Assembly (NCBI GenBank): GCA_033398695.1
Contig: CM065814.1
Coordinates: forward strand, 106,518,501 to 106,582,500
Length of the DNA stretch: 64,000 nt
Origin: Orobanche coerulescens
Taxonomy: Eukaryota; Streptophyta; Magnoliopsida; Lamiales; Orobanchaceae
Reading direction: 5' to 3'
Under the pieces are notes generated by a model. That model was not told the origin of the DNA, searched no databases, and saw only the letters and a list, made by a program, of their open reading frames with translations. Positions within the stretch are counted from its first letter, which is position 1. Each line of letters opens with the position of its first letter. Of the stretch, positions 8,752-20,009 are shown piece after piece. The translations under genes and the position numbers were made by a program.

Positions 8752-10978
8752 TGTAATATCCGGATTTATTGTTGTGTATTTCATCTGTATTGGAACCCTG
8801 TATTATTCGGAATTGTGATCTCGATAATTGGAGTATGATATTTCTCACATTTGTATCCTTGTACATAAGTATAATAACATGCAAAATTTCTCATACAAAC
8901 TCGTGATAGCGCACGCTAAGAATGTAGCTTAACGTGCGTTATCGGGCTACAACTAGCGCACACTATGAATGAAGAATTGCGTGCGCTAGGCAATCAATTA
9001 TTGAGCTGGGCGGCTAGCACATGCGCCAGCCGGACGTAGGTCTGGATAAGATTCCCACGGACGAACCTAGACAGTTTTGGAGTCAATGATTATTACCGCG
9101 CGCTAAGGATTGTATGATAGCGTGCGCTAATCAGCTAATGTGCAGAAATTTTATATAAGAGTCAGCACTCCATTTCTTCTTGTTCCCTTCACTCGTCTTC
9201 ATTTCTTGATAGTCCAGAGAACCTTCCCTCATTCTTAAACACACTCAGAACAGCTCTACTTAATCATTGGAGATTGAATGTTACTTGGGATTGATTGTTG
9301 AATTGGAGAAACACCTTGGATTGGTATACAAACAACCGGAGCTGGATTCTACTTTGTTGTCTCAGTGTTTTTCTTCATCTTAAGGTATGTTATACTACTT
9401 TCAACCTTGAATTCGTGTTCTTAAGGATATGAGGATTATGCTATCAAGATATTGAGTTTCATTGGTGATTTATCCAAACCACATCATGTTTAGGAGAGTG
9501 AGAATGATTATGCTTATATATCGTCGTTGAAACATCGTAGTTGGAATTGTTAGTTTACCTTCAAGATGAAGTCTAAATGTGATAATGATAATGGAACTTA
9601 GTCCATCAACCTGAGATCACCAAACTTCACACGAGAATGATAATCGAGTTTGAATATAAGAGTTGTGATGATATTCATTTCCTTGAAGTTCAAAGATGAT
9701 TGAATCCGTAAGATCATTCATAAGTTTATGAACATGACATGTAGATGGATTACGTACGTTAATCGCTGAGGAATTCATAAGTTTCATCACTGTTAGAGCA
9801 AGTCTGCTGCCCAATAGTGTACTACCATGCACGTTTAGCGGACGCTAAGCTATGTAGATTAACGTGCGCTATCGAGTATAAGTTAACGTACGCTAAGTTT
9901 GGTACCTAATGAATGTTAGGTCATCAAGCGAGTCAGTCGGCTGATCAGTGAGGTACTGACCGTGCATGGTTAGCATACGCTAGGCTGCGTATAATTGCGT
10001 GCGCTAATGAGTAGCCTTAAAGTATGCTACATAGGATACGTAGCGTGCGTTAAGCAAGCCAGACAGATTACATTTTAAGAACTTCTGACCGTAATTTGGA
10101 TCGTTAGATGTTCGTACGACGTGAGATGAATTCTATATTATTTCTTTTGTTAAGGTTCGAGCTTTCTACGTGATTGATCAAAGGGGCGACCTTCGAGTGT
10201 TTCGTTTTTCGTGGAAGTATTGTTCTTGTCTTCGAATCGAGGCAAGTACCTTAATTGTTTTATATATTGATGTTATACATATTGTCGTGCATATATGTCG
10301 TTGTTGTATGTCCACCACGTGTTGGTCCGACGGGATCATATTGAGATCTATGCTAGCGTGCGCTGGATCATTGGACGGGTTTTTCCACAACATGTTGGTC
10401 CGACGGGATCATCTTGGGGTCTAGGCAGTGAACGCTGGATCATTGGAATTACCATGTGTATGTTGTGATATCATTTGTGATGTTAATGTGTATATGATAT
10501 TATTGAGTTTCTCGCAGGAGAAGACTCTTGGATTCTTTTGTCATTTATGTTATTATTATTCTTCGTGAAATGTTGAATAATATGTTGTGGTACTTGTACT
10601 AGCATCGTTGTGCTAACCCCTTCGGGGGTGAACATTTGTTTATGTTCAGGATCTAGGAGAGTGCGGAAACAACCACTGGAGTTACATGACGACGAGGGTG
10701 CAGAGTGATGTTCCGGCCGGGTTTATTTGTCTATTGTTTGTATCATTTTAATAAGTACTCGACTACGTAGTCGTTTATGATGATTTGGATTTGGTGATGT
10801 ATTAATACTTTCCGTTGAACATTCGTATTTTCAATATTGGTCAGGTCTGTTGTATTTTACTTCCGTTATTTTCATACGTTGTTATCTGTTAATGTCTTTT
10901 CAGTTCTTCAGCCTTGTAAATTCTTATGTAAAGGATTTACGGCGTTGTAATATTCCTGAATATATCGGGGGTGTTACA
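8752..10978 (+). repeat. Gypsy-2 LTR copy 2 (2227 bp)
   Basis: TGTAATATCC to GGGTGTTACA, near identical to copy 1. It serves as 3' LTR of the deleted unit and 5' LTR of the longer unit. TATA box at 9152-9159; candidate leader intron 9385-10649. Confidence 0.92.
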
Positions 10979-10983
10979 GACTA

Positions 10984-10995
10984 TGGTATCGGAGC
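10984..10995 (+). other. Primer-binding site, unit 2
   Basis: TGGTATCGGAGC, five bases after LTR 2, is a one-mismatch match to the initiator methionine tRNA complement. Confidence 0.8.
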
Positions 10996-11214
10996 TAAGA
11001 TTATGGATATCTTGGCCATTGGGTTAAAATAGGGATCGTGTACGTCTTTTGAGGTAACCGGCAGTGAATAACATCACTGTACTGCCTACGTCTTCGTGCG
11101 AACGGTGGTTGTAAGTTTCTAAACCCTATCTCAACCTTTACGTGTTGTATCTCTTTATACTTGAACACTAGAAACGATATTGTTTCCTGTATATTGAGTA
11201 TTTATGCTTACAAT

Positions 11215-12449
11215 ATGTTGAGAGGTGGACGTGGACGCGGTCGCGGACGCGGACGAAGGAATGCCGAAAGAGAAGCTTCGCCTTTTAATCAGGCCAGTCA
11301 CATCTCAGGCGAGCCACAGAGATCTATTAATAATGAACCGAACTCATCAGCCCGAAATCCTTCGCCGTGTGGTGAACCAGATGACTGGCCGCCTGTGTCG
11401 TGGACCGAATGCAGATGGCGGTGGGATTACAGCAGGGAGATATACAGCAAGGGATCCCAGACATGGGAAATCGAGGTGACCGATGGCTGCAAGAGGTGGC
11501 AAGGATACAACCACCCAAATTTGACGGCTTTTCTGAGACTCCAACATGGGACCATTGGTTGAAGGAATTGGAGAAAATTTTTGCCGGAATTAATTGCCCA
11601 GACGAACGAAGAGCCTCTATTGCTCAGTACTTTCTGATAGGGGAAGCATCCGAGTGGTGGGAAGCCATCCGGCCTGCAGATCATGATGCTGATTGGACAG
11701 AATTTAAATTGATGATGGAAGCTCAGTACTGCCCTCGTCCTGTGAGGGAAGCCAAAGTTCGGGAATTTTTCTCCGCACAGCCATCAGACAAACCTGTATC
11801 CCAGACAATTAAAACGTTTAACCAGCAGCTAGCATTTGTTCGACATCTGGTCAGAACAGATGCAGAAATGATGATTCATTTTGATATGAGAATGAAACCA
11901 GAAATCCAGAGGTACATGTCCGGTTTTGAATGTACCACTCTCCGTCAATACCAGAATAAAGCATTGGCGTACAAAATCAAGGAAGCAGCAATGGAGAAGT
12001 TTACCGAATCCAAGAAGCAGAAAGTCTCTGGCAGTTTTACAGAGCACAAGAGTAGTGGGCCCCACAAAGCCCAGTCATCCTTTCATTCGTTCAAGAAACC
12101 TCCGCACCCATCCAAGAGCGAAAAGAACTCTGGAGCAGTATCAGTCACGATAGATGTGATAAGGAGGTGCTTTAACTGTGGCCGAACAGGACATTATCGA
12201 CGAGGTTGCTCATTTCCTATCGTGACTTGTTTTGACTGTGGTCGAGAGGGACATCATGCGGTGTTCTGTGAGGAGGCTGCGAAAGCTTTTAGAGCCCGTA
12301 CATCACAGCCAGCCCATAAAGAATCAAGTATTCAGCAGACGCAACAGAGTATCCAAATGCCCCAAAATATTGGTCGTGGATGAGGCAGAGGACAGTTTGA
12401 CCGAAAGGGGACATCGAGTGCCAGATCTGTTCCCCCACGTCTGTACGAG
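11215..12449 (+). pseudogene. gag: Gypsy-2 gag (capsid and two zinc knuckles)
   Basis: The start at 11215 gives MLRGGRGRGRGRGRRNAE, a basic RG-rich N-terminus shared with the deleted unit. Two frameshifts between about 11225 and 11400 move the reading to the frame that holds the capsid: GDRWLQEVARIQPPKFDGF, EKIFAGINCPDERR, ASEWWEAIRP, then YCPRPVREAKVREFF and the core up to KEAAMEKF. Two CCHC-type knuckles follow, CFNCGRTGHYRRGC and CFDCGREGHHAVFC. A stop at 12381-12383 separates gag from protease in the same frame. Domain order and spacing are those of Tekay/Del chromoviruses; the frameshifts make it non-functional. Confidence 0.9.
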
Positions 12450-12907
12450 ATGAGGAGAACAGACGATCAGGATGATGCTGTCGCATCAGGTACCGTTCAG
12501 CTCCTTTCCCAGCCAGTTAACATTTTATTCGATACAGGAGCTACACATTCATTTATATCCTTATCTTGTGTAAATCGTTTGAAAATTTCTGGTTTTCATA
12601 ATTGTGAACCTTATGTTATTGGTTTACCGAGTGGAGAGAGGATTGTTGGAAACTTAGAAACTAGAGATTCCCTGTATCATTTGGAGGCAGAGAGTGGCTC
12701 TCAAATCTGATTGTGATAGAAATGCAAGGAGACGACCTGATACTCGGAGACGATTGGCTTAATCGATATGGAGCTATTGTAAACTACCGAAGGAGGAATA
12801 TCTCCCTGATCGCTGACGATGGTTCCGAAATGCTGTTTGAAGGATGGAAACCAGGAAGCTCAGGAAGGTTGATCAAAGCGATAAAAGCTGTCAAATTGTT
12901 GAAATAG
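12450..12907 (+). pseudogene. pol: Gypsy-2 aspartic protease
   Basis: The retropepsin active site is visible as NILFDTGATHSFIS, with the catalytic Asp in DTG intact, followed by the flap region YVIGLPSGERI and, after a frameshift near 12710, the second hydrophobic motif DLILGDDWLNRYGAIVNY. It reads in the same frame as gag, downstream of the gag stop. It ends at a stop near 12905. Confidence 0.85.
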
Positions 12908-12913
12908 GGATGT

Positions 12914-13300
12914 ACCGGATACTGGTGCTATGCAATGAAGAAAGAAGACGAAATTGTGGAACTTTCATCCATTCCTATTGTGAACGAGTTTCCGGATGTA
13001 TCTCCTGACGAGTTACCTGGATTACCTCCATGACGGGATGTAGAATTCACCATTGAGCTGGAACCCGGAGCTACACCAATTTCTAAGGCGCCGTATCGTA
13101 TGGCACTTACTGAGATGTACGAACTGAAAAAGCACCTGGAGGAGTTATTGGACAAAGGCTATATCCAGCCAAGCGTTTCGCCTTAGGGAGCGCCAGTTCT
13201 TTTTGTCCGGAAGAAGGATGGATCGCTTCGACTGTGTATTGGCTATCGAGAGCTGAACAAGATGACGATTAAGAACAAGTATCCGTTGCCATGGAGGATT
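12914..13300 (+). pseudogene. pol: Gypsy-2 reverse transcriptase remnant, catalytic core deleted
   Basis: The linker and N-terminal RT are recognisable: [72 protein letters not shown] and [16 protein letters not shown]. At about 13295 the sequence jumps to RNase H ([15 protein letters not shown] in other frames), so the palm with the Asp-Asp active site is absent. Stops interrupt it near 13033 and 13184. The neighbouring copy at 1607-4145 shows the DDIL box this one lacks. Confidence 0.88.
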
Positions 13301-15209
13301 CATAGTTTACAGTGATGCTTCGAACCAAGGACTCGGATGTGTATTGATGCAGAATGATAAGGTGATCGCTTATGCGTCACGACAGCTGAAACCTTATGAG
13401 GTGAATTACCCAACGCATGATTTGGAGCTAGCAGGTGTAGTTTTTGCTTTGAAAATCTGGAGACATTATCTGTACGGGACTCACTGTCAGATCATTACGG
13501 ATCACAAGAGTCTCAAATATATCTTAAGTCAGAAAGAGGTGAACATGCGGCAAAGAAGGTGGCTGGAACTTATTAAGGACTACGACTTGGAGATTCTGTA
13601 TCATCCAGGCAAGGTGAATGTAGTGGCTGATGCACTTAGCGGCAAGCCTGTTTCTATCCAGATGCTGGAGACTCTAACCTCCCAACTCAGCATCCAACGA
13701 GAGATGATTCGAGAAGGAATTGAAGTATGGTTACAAAGAGTCCAAGGACAATTGTGCGTGATGGAAATAACTTCATCGTTAACCGAGGAAATCAAATCTA
13801 AGCAGGCAGATGACCCTCTGATGATTCGATTAGGTGACGAAGTGATCAAAGGGAAGGACCTCAGATTCGTAATTCATGATGATGGAGTTTTGAGATTTCA
13901 GAACCGACTTTGCATTCCCAATGTCGATGTTCTAAAACAGACGATTATGAAGGAAGCTCACAGCTCGCCCTATTCTATCCACCCGGGCACCAGTAAGATG
14001 TACAAGGATTTAAAGCAGAATTTCTGGTGGGGCAACATGAAGAAATATGTAGCGGATTATGTTTTGAAATGCTTGACATGTCAGCAGGTTAAGATCGAGC
14101 ATCAACGACCTGCCGGGATATTGAAACCGCTCCCGATTTCTGAATAGAAGTGGGAGGACATATCGATGGACTTTATCATTAGTATGCCGAGAACCAAGAC
14201 GGGAATGAACATGATTTGGGTGATAGTTGACCGTTTAACCAAATCATCTCATTTTCTAGGCATTAAGGACACGTGGGGACCAGAGAGGTTGGCACGAGTA
14301 TTTATTTCAGAGATAGTCCGATTGCATGGGATGCCGAAGACCATTATTTCTGACCGAGACGGTCGCTTTGTATCCCATTTTTAGAAAGCAGTTCATAAGG
14401 CCTTGGGAACCGAATTGAACTTCAGTACAGCTTATCACCCGCAGACTGACGGACAATCCGAGAGGACGATTCAAACGGTGGAAGATATGCTGAGGGCTTG
14501 TGCCTTAGATTGGTCAACTGATTGGGAATTTCATCTACCGTTGATTGAATTTACCTACAACAATAGTTGACATGCTTCCATTAAGATGGCACCGTTTGAG
14601 GCATTATACGGGAGGAGATGCAGATCGCCCCTATGTTGGGACGATTCATCATACTTGATCGGGACAGAACCAGAGTTGATCGTACAGACACGAGAAAAGA
14701 TAGCCTTGATTCGTGAAAGGCTGTTGACCGCCCAGAGTCGACAGAAATCTTATGCAGACGTACGCCGTCGCCCATTGGAGTTCAGTACTGGAGACCACGT
14801 ACTTTTAAAGGTTTCTCCTACTCGGGGAATCTTTCGTTTTGGAAAGAAGGGAAAGCTGAGTCCGAGATATATCGGACCATTCGAGATCCTTGAGAGAGTT
14901 GGAGAGTTGGCATACAGATTGGCATTACCGCCGTCATTGAGCCATGTTCATAACATGTTCCACGTATCCCAGTTACGGAGATATATACCGGATCCTAATC
15001 ATGTCATTAATTTCGGCGAGATTTAGGTCGCTCAGTATGGAACGTTTGAAGAAAGACCAGTCAAGATACTCGAGAGTCGAGTTAAGCAATTGAGGAACAA
15101 ACCAATCGTTTTGGTCAAAGTTTAGTGGTCACGCCACGGAGTGGAAGAAGCCACATGGGAAACGGAAGATAGCATGAAATCCAGATATCCAGAGTTATTT
15201 TCGTCTTGA
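13301..15209 (+). pseudogene. pol: Gypsy-2 RNase H, integrase, chromodomain-like tail
   Basis: The sequence has RNase H ([41 protein letters not shown]), the H2C2 zinc region ([20 protein letters not shown]), integrase core motifs ([33 protein letters not shown]) and the C-terminal IGPFEILERVGELAYRLAL, HVSQLRRYIPDP, LVKVxWSRHGVEEATWETED. All lie in one frame, broken by stops near 14145, 14382, 14568 and 15024. The stop at 15207-15209 is embedded in the conserved stem-loop (15208-15226). This is the most complete Gypsy-2 copy in the window. Confidence 0.9.
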
Positions 15210-15244
15210 GTTTCGGGACGAAACTCCTTTTTAGTAGGAGAGTA

Positions 15245-15505
15245 TGTAATATCTGGATTTATTGTTGTGTATTTCTTCTGTATTGGAACCCTATATTATT
15301 CGGAATTGTTATCTTGATAATTGGTGTATGATATTTCTCACATTTGTATCCTTGTACATAAGTATAATAACATGCAAAATTTCTCATACAAACTCGTGAT
15401 AGCACACGCTATGAATGTAGCTTAACGTGCGTTATCGGGCTACAACCAGCGCACGCTACGAATGAAGAATTACGTGCGCTAGGCAATCAATTATTGAGTT
15501 GGGCG
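15245..15505 (+). repeat. Gypsy-2 LTR copy 3, left part
   Basis: First 261 bp of the third LTR, beginning TGTAATATCTGG. It is cut at TTGAGTTGGGCG by the TR-GAG insertion. GGGCG (15501-15505) is one half of that insertion's target duplication. Confidence 0.92.
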
Positions 15506-16623
15506 TGTTGTTTCCCAAAATATTTATCCGAAGATTAAATACTGCTGGAATGGACGGACAACAAACAAATTTTGCGGGAGCACTTCCGAGAGAATATGAA
15601 TAAACACAAGATTTGCCGGGTTTGTTAGGCCCGGGCTTGAATGCTCTCGCGAGATGTTATTAATACAAATATTCGTGGATACAAGTATTAATGTGAGAAT
15701 CTAAGTACAATGAGTGTAAAAAGACTCTGTTAATCCAGCTCTTGAGCGAAGCTTGGTGTTCTTCGTCCCTGCCGATCGTCTTCTGTATGAGAGAGGCCGA
15801 GAGAAGAAAGAACCGAGAGATAGCTGTTGCCAAGAGTAGGAGAAAGCCAAAAGTGTATGAAATCGCGATAATGCCAGGGAGTGCTGAAGAATTTCGGTCC
15901 CTTTGACAAGTGCAGGTTGCCCTCTATTTATAGGGGCTGAGGAGCCTTGTCTTCTGGCGGGCGATCGCCTTCCGGCCAATATAATAATGGGGCGATCGTC
16001 TGCCGGCCAATATAATAACGGGGCGATCGTCCATAAGTCACACGGGTTGTCGGCCTAAAGTCCAAGGCAGTTTCTGGCAGCCAGCTGTGCGGTCCAATGA
16101 GGAGCCAGCACGCGTCCGGAGTCACTGTCACATGCGGTCCTACTGACACCTTTTCGCGGCCTCGCTTACCGGTGGGAAGATGCTAACAGGCTGTGGTCAA
16201 CGATCCGTGATATGCGGATCTTGTCTCGGCACTGCACGTGGGGTCTGTCCTGAGGCTCGACCTTTGCCGACTGGATGACCATCGGCTTTCAGCGGCATGA
16301 GGCGGTCGTCTTTAGCCGGTCACCAGAGGTCGGCATCGGTCGGTCGCCAAAGGTCGGTCGGCAAGTACCGGGAGATGATCGTCTGCTAGTCGGCCACCAG
16401 GAGTCGATCGCCAAGTACCGAGAGACAATCGTCTTAGATGTCGATCGTTCGGCACCGGGACTTGTCCTGGGACCTTCGGTCGGCAGATCTATCTTGGCTG
16501 CCGGGTTAAGGCTAGGCCGCCTGGTCGCTGGTCGGCAGTTCTGCCTCGGCTGCTCGGCAATGGCTAGGTTGCCCGATCACTGTTTTCGATCGCCGGTCGG
16601 AGAGTGTATTTCTCGACACAACA
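15506..16623 (-). repeat. TR-GAG 3' LTR
   Basis: Left LTR in plus coordinates, 3' LTR of the minus-oriented element. Minus-strand TATA box TATAAATAGAGG at about 15923-15934. Upstream of it (15955-16035) three near-identical units of about 33 bp contain CCAATATAATAA and GGGCGATCGTC. The word GCGATCG is unusually frequent throughout the element. Confidence 0.92.
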
Positions 16624-16636
16624 ATTGCCCCCCAGC
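16624..16636 (-). other. Polypurine tract of TR-GAG element
   Basis: Minus-strand GCTGGGGGGCAAT lies directly before the 3' LTR start TGTTGTGTCGAG and fixes the element's orientation. Confidence 0.75.
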
Positions 16637-17528
16637 TTGCTCCGATGTTGAAGACATGGGGCGAGGTGGTTCTTGCTGGCGATCGTGTAAGATGAGGACG
16701 GGCGATCCGCTGAGCTGACTTTGGATTCGGACTTGGGCGATCTGGTCGATTGGGTAGCTATCTTTCGGTCTTGAACCTGCAAAAAACAACATTGGCCGAT
16801 CTCCCTTAGAAACTTGATGGTTTCGTCATTTGAGGAATCGTGCACAGTCGCGGAGTTCGATGGACCGACTCCATGACCGTGTCTTGTGCGCGAAGACATT
16901 GAGTGTCTCGTGACTCATTTTATTGTGAGGGTCCTCTGTTAGGCTGCGCCTCGCCTCGTATCTAAACGAAGGGCGTGCGGTCTTGGTCTAGAGGAGTCCT
17001 TGCGCGGGGCAGTGTCGGACGATTCAACTCCACGCCCGCGGCTTGTTAGCTCTGCTTCCACCTCGGCCCGCCATGGAGATGGCGAACCTTGACGGTGTAC
17101 GTTGAGACGGGGGTAGTGGCACGTTTCGCATTGTCCGGGTACATCATGTTAGATGGTGAACCTTGAGGGCGGGCGATCATTTCCACTGATTAGTTTTGGA
17201 GGGCCCTCAGACTACGCCGGCCTCGTATTTAAACAAAGGGCGGGCGATCTTGGCCCAAAGGGACCTTGCATGGCCGAAGCAGCCGGTTCCATCGACTACC
17301 AAGACCATGGCTTTATGATGTGCGGTGGAGGCGATCGCGAGCCTTAGTCCATCATGTTAAATGGTGGACTGTAGATGGCGAGCGAGTCCTACGGTTTGGT
17401 GATGTAGCTTGACGATCGGCGATCGGGCTGGAAGACTGGTGATCGTCGCTCGGATGCCGATCGCATTATTCATAAGTTGATACTGGCGATCGGGTGGGAG
17501 ATCATCGTTCGGGCGCCGATCGCTCTGT
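16637..17528 (-). other. TR-GAG internal non-coding region
   Basis: This is the sequence between the gag stop and the purine tract. No coding domain is recognisable. It holds diverged repeats of about 230 bp sharing CGCCTCGTATYTAAACRAAGGGCG-type words (16945, 17215), several ATCATGTTAxATGGTG words, and many GCGATCG motifs. It takes the place of pol. Confidence 0.6.
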
Positions 17529-18758
17529 TCAAAGGTTCAGAAGAATCCTTTGCCTGGCCAGGAAGTCTGCGGCCTTAGCTTGGAAGATTGCGTAGGTCGT
17601 GGGTTGGTCCTTCGTAAGATGCCTGAACATAGGCGAAAGACCATGGAATCCTCCTAGGACCACGTAGAGGGCGATCTCATCGCTTACGGGCTCGCCCTTG
17701 AGGATGATCTCGTCTACCCGGTCAATGTAGTCCGAGTCGGACTCTTCTTCGCCTTGCTTGATTCGCATCATGCGATGGGGACCTTCTGGCCGAGCGACCC
17801 TGGTGGCGAAGTGCGCTGTGAAGACGTTCGCCAGCTGGTTAAAGGAGCCAATGGACCGAGGTGGCAATGAGGTGTACCACCTGTAGGCGAGGTCGTCCAG
17901 CGTCATAGGGAACATTCGGCACCTGGTCGTGTCAGATGCCCCACACCCGGTCATGTAGATGTTGAACTTGCTCAGGTGTATTGCGGGGTCCGATCTCCCC
18001 TCGTACAAAGGTGTTTGTGGAGGAGCGATCTTGTGCTGCACAGGGGCAAGCTCGATATCGACCGCGAGCGGCTCGCTCGGCTCGGCGATCTTGTTCTTGG
18101 CGCCTGGCCCGGATTCCAGGAGGGCCTTCATGTCGTCGAGCTGACGTTATATCGCGGCCATCGCCGTGGCTCGGTCGCTCGCTGATCGGCTTTGGGAGCG
18201 GGAGCCGAGGTGATCGTGTACCGATCTCCGGACTCCGCTGCTGCCGACCTCGGCTATTTGGCGAGGGGGAGCGAGACGGCTGGGCTGCCTTCTGGGAGTC
18301 GGGTAGGCCGAGCTCCTGGTGACGGACTCAAACTCCGTCGTCTCGTAGCTGGGGCCGGACTGCCCCGGTCGCCAAGACGGGTCGCTGCCCAGGCGATCAA
18401 AAACAGACGTGCCCCGGCTGGCGAGCGCCTCTCCTTGCAGATGAGAGCCTTCTGGCGATCGCTCGGCCAGTAACGCCTTGAACTTCCGCTTGGTCTTCCG
18501 GCGGATGGCCGAGGGGGTGATAGCGAGAGGCGCGTTGAGAGCACTCCGTCGCTCCTGTAGGACGGCCATGGCCTCGTCGATCTATTCCGCGGTTCGGAGC
18601 TGATCGAGCGAGAGGCTTGGGCTGTCGCCCAGGGGCAGGATCGAGCGTCTCTGACCGCGGCGGCTACCTTCCGCCATCGGCTGTGGCTCGGACGGAGATG
18701 GAATGAGGCGTCTGGCGGGCTGGCCAGAGGCTTTCTTCGACGCGGAGGCGGAAGACAT
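17529..18758 (-). pseudogene. gag: TR-GAG gag
   Basis: One continuous minus-strand frame from ATG at 18758 to TGA at 17529 (about 410 codons) is interrupted only by in-frame stops at 18582-18584 and 18147-18149. The N-terminal two fifths are Ser/Pro/Arg-rich with a basic stretch (IRRKTKRKFK). The capsid-like part reads PLYEGRSDPAIHLSKFN, DLAYRWYTSLPPRSI, SFNQLANVFTAHFA, then IKQGEEESDSDYIDRVDE and ALYVVLGGF, a pattern of plant Gypsy retrotransposon gag domains. No zinc knuckle is seen before the stop. Just upstream ATTGGCACTAGAAGG follows the 5' LTR and is a plausible primer site. Confidence 0.88.
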
Positions 18759-18868
18759 GATTTCTGAAAGATTTCTTTGAAGAGCAGTGAGTGTCACTTC
18801 AAGTATATGCCCCGAGAACAGTGAGTGTTCTTTGAGACGGTAGGAATAAAAATTTGAGGGTTAGATGC

Positions 18869-18886
18869 CCTCCTTCTAGTGCCAAT
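18869..18886 (-). other. Primer-binding site region of TR-GAG element
   Basis: Minus-strand ATTGGCACTAGAAGGAGG directly follows the 5' LTR. It resembles the TTGGCGCC-type sites of other plant Gypsy elements rather than a methionine tRNA site. The exact tRNA is not determined. Confidence 0.5.
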
Positions 18887-20004
18887 TGTTGTTGCCCAAA
18901 ATATTTATCCGAAGATTAAATACTGCTGGAATGGACGGACAACAAATAAATTTTGCGGGAGCACTTCTGAGAGAATATGAATAAACACAAGATTTGCCGG
19001 GTTTGTTAGGCTCGGGCTTGAATGCTCTCGTGAGATGTTATTAATACAAATATTCGTGGATACAAGTATTAATGTGAGAATCTAAGTACAATGAGTGTAA
19101 AAAGACTCTGTTAATCCAACTCTTGAGCGAAGCTTGGTGTTCTTCGTCCCTGCCGATCGTCTTCTGTATGAGAGAGGCCGAGATAAGAAAGAACCGAGAG
19201 ATAGCTGTTGCCAAGAGTAGGAGAAAGCCAAGTGTGTATGAAATCGCGATAATGTCAGGGAGTGCTGAAGAATTTCGGTCCCTTTGACAAGTGCAGGCTG
19301 CCCTCTATTTATAGGGGCTGAGGAGCCTTGTCTTCTGGCGGGCGATCGCCTTCCGGCCAATATAATAATGGGGCGATCGTCTGCCAGCCAATATAATAAT
19401 GGGGCGATCGTCCATAAGTCACACGGGTTGTCGGCCTAAAGTCCAAGGCAGTTGCTGGCAGCCAGCTGTGCGGTCCAATGAGGAGCCAGCACGCGTCCGG
19501 AGTCACTGTCACATGCGGTCCTACTGACACCTTTCGGCGGGCCTGTCGGCTGGTGGGAAGATGCTGACAGGCTGTGGTCAACGATCCGTGATATGCGCAT
19601 CTTATCTCGGCACTGCACGTGGGGTCTGTCCTGAGGCTCGGCCTTTGCTGACTGGATGACCATCGGCTTTGAGCGGCATGAGGCGGTCGTCTTTAGCCGG
19701 TCACCAGAGGTCGGCATCGGTCGGTCGCCAAGGGTCGGTCGGCAAGTACCGGGAGATGATCGTCTGCTAGTCGGCCACCAGGAGTCGATCGCCAAGTACC
19801 GAGAGACGATCGTCTTAGATGTCGATCGCTCGGCACCGGGACTTGTCCTGGGACCTTCGGTCGGCAGATCTATCTTGGCTGCCGGGTTAAGGCTAGGCTG
19901 CCTGGTCGCTGGTCGGCAGTCCTGCCTCGGCTGCTCGGCAATGGCTAGGTCGTCCGATCACTGTTTTCGATCGCCGGTCGGAGAGTGTATTTATCGACAC
20001 AACA
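18887..20004 (-). repeat. TR-GAG 5' LTR
   Basis: Right LTR, 1118 bp, ending CGACACAACA. Minus-strand TATA at about 19303-19314, with the GGGCGATCGTC tandem units at 19337-19415. It matches the other LTR except for scattered substitutions and one denser patch near 19530-19560. Confidence 0.92.
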
Positions 20005-20009
20005 GGACG

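Larger units (their letters stand above)
15506..20004 (-). mobile_element. TR-GAG type non-autonomous LTR element (4499 bp)
   Basis: Two 1118-bp LTRs with TGTTG...CAACA ends enclose 2263 bp that code only for gag on the minus strand. GGGCG at 15501-15505 and GGACG at 20005-20009 are the 5-bp target duplication (one mismatch), and removing the element restores a continuous Gypsy-2 LTR. No protease, RT or integrase is present, so it depended on another element. LTRs differ at about 3% of sites by eye, so the insertion is not very recent. Confidence 0.92.
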
